Below, piece after piece: positions 61,102-64,000 of a stretch of 64,000 bases of DNA (position 1 is its first letter; each line of letters opens with the position of its first letter). The notes beneath the pieces are model-generated. The model made no database searches. It worked only from the letters and a program-made list of their open reading frames with translations, and was not told the origin of the DNA. Both the position numbers and the translations under genes were made by a program. The stretch covers positions 44,052,440 through 44,116,439 of the forward strand of contig OX485807.1 of assembly GCA_950295325.1 (NCBI GenBank), written 5' to 3'. The DNA is from Polytrichum commune (lineage: Eukaryota > Streptophyta > Polytrichopsida > Polytrichales > Polytrichaceae).

Positions 61102-61806
61102 GTCAAACTAAGTGGTGCGCTGATGTAATTAGAGTGGTTTACATGACTTGTGTCAGGGTTAGGGTTTAGGGTTTAGGGTTAGCAAGGCAACCTGTTACAC
61201 CTAAGTTTGGTCCAATGTATAGGTTTACGGTAGATACCTACTCTCACCAATGGTCTACACTATTCATGTGCTATATACTTTGTTGAGCTTTCTACCAAAA
61301 ACCGCAATCCCTTTATGCAATGGCCATAATCTAGGTTAAATATCCGTCCAAGCTCATGATTATACGAGGACTTCACCCTTGAACCCCCCCCCCCCCCGCT
61401 TCTAACAGTCACCCGCAAGTTTAGTTATTGAAGTAGAGGCCCGATTGTTATTGGGTTTGTGATTTGAATGTCGTAAGTATGAATAATTAGGAGACTTGGT
61501 GCCTTAGTACATTGAACTTTGTTGTTCGCCATGTGCGAGAATTATGGCTAGTAGAGGTTGGGCCGTAGTGCATCCTCCTTTTTGTTTTTAAGAAACATCT
61601 ATTAAATGACTAGGGCACTTTCACATGAGTGCGAGAACAAAACAATATTTGAGGCTTGGCGCATATGTGATAGCAATTTGGAATGGCACAAAAATTTGCC
61701 CAATTATGGGGGACTATATGCACGGTTGCATGGCTATGGCAACGGCTACAGTCGCTGCCGCACAGACTGGCTGCGGCAACGACTGCAGCAATTGCCAAAG
61801 CCAGGA
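61102..61806. other. spacer between direct repeats
   Basis: Holds four near-perfect TTTAGGG units at about 61155-61182, a run of about 15 C at 61386-61399, and a diverged copy of the flanking repeat from about 61490. No gene. Confidence 0.55.
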
Positions 61807-62478
61807 CTGGCACCAAGTTGAAACCATCCATTATGGACCCCCACTAAGCCTTTCAGTTACAACCTTACATGAATAAAGAGACTTGGTGCCTTAGTACATT
61901 GAACTTTGTTAATTGCCAGGTGCGAGAATTATGGCTAGTAGAGGTTGGGCAGTAGATATTTACTTTATTTTATTTTAAAAGTATGTATTAAATGACCATG
62001 ACACTTTGACATGATGAAGAACAAAAAAATATGTGAGGCATGGTGCATATGTGGTCTCAATTTGGAATGGCACATTTATTGGCCTAATTATGGAATCCTA
62101 TATGCACAGCTGCCTGGCTTTGGCAACTGCCACAGATGTTGCCGTAGCGGCAACGACTACGGCAGTTGCCAAAGCCAGGTGATCGTTATCATTGGCTTCT
62201 ATACCTAATCTTATGCATCTTTCGTAGATAATTATACTCATTCCATCAAGTGCAACTACGTGTGAGAGAGGGTATTCCGAACAAGGTAAACCCTAAAGCC
62301 ACTTGCGCTAAAAAGTTGAACTTGAAGACCATAGGTGGCTCATGCGGGTCTCTCTTTGTGGGCTTGCAGTGATGCAATGGATTGGACTACCATTGCAAAC
62401 ATATGGAGAAACATGCGGGTCCGAAAGATAATTACACTCGATTGATATTTTGTGTATTGTTTGCAAATCAAGATTGTA
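61807..62478 (+). repeat. 0.67-kb direct repeat, copy 2
   Basis: See 60430-61101. The match ends near 'attgtttgcaaatcaagattgta', 50 bp before the CACTA end. Confidence 0.9.
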
Positions 62479-62528
62479 TTTTGATAATTATATTAATTCC
62501 TCCAAAACATTGTGTAACCCAAAATTGT

Positions 62529-64000
62529 CACTACAACAGATTGGGTATTTTGTGACTGAAATTTATGACTGCCTTAAGTCATAAAATCCCAAAATATGAC
62601 TGACGAGGCTCCGGATGAGGATGACGCGCGCGGTGACTGGGTCTAGTCATTACCGACGAGTCGCTTCGGACATGAGTCATATGAATATATACGGTTGTGG
62701 AGGCGTATAAAAGGACAGTTTCTACGATCCTCACTGCACGTGGGACATACCTTAACTAGCGTTGGAGTCAATGCCCTTTTTTGACCTGCCCGGGCAGAAA
62801 AAATACCAAACCGACGTGGAATGTGACTCCATGTGATCATGTTCTCTGCTGACGTGTAATATGACTTCCATGCGTCATAATTTTGCTGACGTGGCAGGCC
62901 ACGTGGAATGTGACTGCTAGTTTTTTGACTGCTTGTAGTCATGTTTTTTGGGGCGTTAGTCACATTTTCTGCGGGGATGACATTGTTATATAACGTTCTG
63001 TAGTCATATTCTTAGTAACATGTTCTGCACAATGTGACATGATGGAGTGATATTCGCGTAGATGGAGAGTCACATTGCGTAGTTCTTTGTGCGTTGTGAT
63101 AACTGTATTGAGTTAGATTCGTATTACTTGTAATTCTGATTGTCAGTCACATTTCGTGCCACATCCCAAGCAATGACGACATATTCAAGTCATGCGCTAC
63201 ATGACTGAGCCAAGTAAGAAATTGAGCACACAAATTGAGTACATAAATTTCAATAACTTGAACGACTTTATGTAGTCCATGTCTCCAAGCATATCCAAAT
63301 GTGTTCATCTTTCCTACATGACCCCTAAATGCGTAAACTACCGAAATCTAAGTGGCTTGTTGAGGTTCCAGCGGGATAGCCTTCAGTGCTTCCACTGGCC
63401 ACTTGGTGATGGACTTCAGTGCATCGCCCAGACGCAACATCGGAGGATCGTCGTCGTTGTTGCCCTCGTACAGCAACACGGACTCTGCTCCCGGCTCGAT
63501 CGAGGACACGCTAACTGATACGTTGCCCTCCTCAATGAGGCGCCTGTGGAGTGAGCCTCTTGCAAGGTTCACGATGATGCCTTGCGCCACTACGTTCGCC
63601 TTGGCCTTGTTCTCCTCGTCCAGGTCAAACAATGCGACATTGGACCCCGTGGCCAACGGCAAGGGTGCGTCCTCCACCATCGCATTAGCCGTCTCCGACA
63701 ATACGGTGGTGACCTCTTCTGCTTGTGTCTGCAGCAGAAAAAATAATTATCAACAATCAAAACAATCCGCGTGGAGTTACTGGAGCTTCAATACTCAATA
63801 TATGACCTCACACTAGGCCATGATTGCATAATATGATAGAATATACTCATATACCGTACCGCAGTCATCAGATATGACAACAATGAGTAATATAATTGCG
63901 ACCTATAACTGAACATAGTCATATGACTGGACATAGTTATATAACCCATGACTAGCCATATTCATGTGACTGAACATAGTCATATTGCCTATGACTGACC
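62529..64000. mobile_element. CACTA (En/Spm) transposon, left end, runs off window
   Basis: Begins CACTACAACAGATTGGG at 62529, the CACTA signature, after TGT, a candidate 3-bp target duplication (62526-62528). The first 700 bases and the last 170 bases are dense in ATGACTG/CAGTCAT/AGTCAT motifs on both strands, as expected for the subterminal repeats that bind the CACTA transposase. An exon resembling a CACTA-associated protein lies inside. The right end is outside the window, so the size is unknown. The subterminal-type motifs reappearing at 63830-64000 may mean that the right end is close. Confidence 0.8.
63348..63728 (-). CDS. CACTA-associated protein exon (resembles plant transposon DUF8039-type domain)
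   Basis: One exon opened by an acceptor (TGCTGCAG|ACACAAG) at 63728 and closed by a stop at 63348-63350, 126 residues, phase 0. It contains GSNVALFDLDEENKAKANV and, near the end, LRLGDALKSITKWPVEALK. This order (VAL.D, a 'v.kG.i' strand, a 'gp.V.v' strand, LGDAL...W) resembles a small domain common in proteins of plant CACTA transposons. The exact family name is from memory and untested. Upstream exons should lie to the right, probably beyond the window. Confidence 0.5.
   Translation of the reverse strand, partial: TQAEEVTTVLSETANAMVEDAPLPLATGSNVALFDLDEENKAKANVVAQGIIVNLARGSLHRRLIEEGNVSVSVSSIEPGAESVLLYEGNNDDDPPMLRLGDALKSITKWPVEALKAIPLEPQQAT

Noticed and set aside
61155-61182. TTTAGGG units as a telomere or chromosome end
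   Set aside because: Only about four units, embedded in other sequence. Such short interstitial motifs, here and at 52269-52290, are common in plants.

Overview
The window looks like nuclear DNA from a non-seed land plant, most likely a moss. The best clue is the gene at the left edge. It joins a membrane-anchored protein kinase to an NB-ARC domain, and this kinase-NBS-LRR (PNL) layout of immune receptor was described from mosses. Short GT-AG introns, plant 12-oxophytodienoate-reductase and plant-type VPS8 sequence, TTTAGGG motifs and many plant-type MITEs agree with this. No genome search was possible, so the species is open.

Layout. 1-2.06 kb (minus): 5' part of a PNL immune receptor, running off the left edge. 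2.1-6 kb: no recognisable gene; a diverged 0.46-kb tandem duplication. 6-7.1 kb: GC-rich, (CT)n-bearing, promoter-like island without a clear coding partner. 7.1-25.4 kb: repeat-rich DNA with three different Harbinger-type MITEs (7958-8466, 14420-14952, 20376-20947), a roughly 210-bp AACCGGTT-rich repeat, an array of ten small hairpins (10273-10635), a 125-nt foldback (16004-16128) and a 30-bp minisatellite. 25.4-27.5 kb (minus): a complete four-exon OPR gene. 27.5-35.7 kb: repeats, including a GGGTGGGCAT minisatellite, Stowaway-like copies and a tRNA-derived SINE-like promoter. 35.75-39 kb (plus): two exons of a CofD/YvcK-like gene followed directly by the last six exons of a VPS8 gene, the first of which carries a frameshift. 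This looks like a transduplicated chimera. 41.06-45.66 kb (minus): a six-exon gene ending in a HECT ubiquitin-ligase domain, with one isolated PPKL/BSL phosphatase exon just upstream. 45.9-54 kb: duplications and dispersed repeats. 54.3-57.9 kb: an F-box-like ORF and an unknown ORF on opposite strands. 60.4-62.5 kb: two nearly identical 0.67-kb direct repeats, each with a perfect-arm foldback. 62.53 kb to the end: the left part of a CACTA (En/Spm) transposon with its terminal repeat, subterminal motifs and an exon resembling a CACTA-associated plant protein.

The intact cellular genes are PNL (effector-triggered immunity) and OPR (reduction of oxylipin enones). The other coding stretches look like gene fragments moved by mobile elements, or genes carried with them. 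The most unusual items are the CofD-VPS8 chimera, the HECT gene with its neighbouring phosphatase exon, and the hairpin array with paired (covarying) stem changes.
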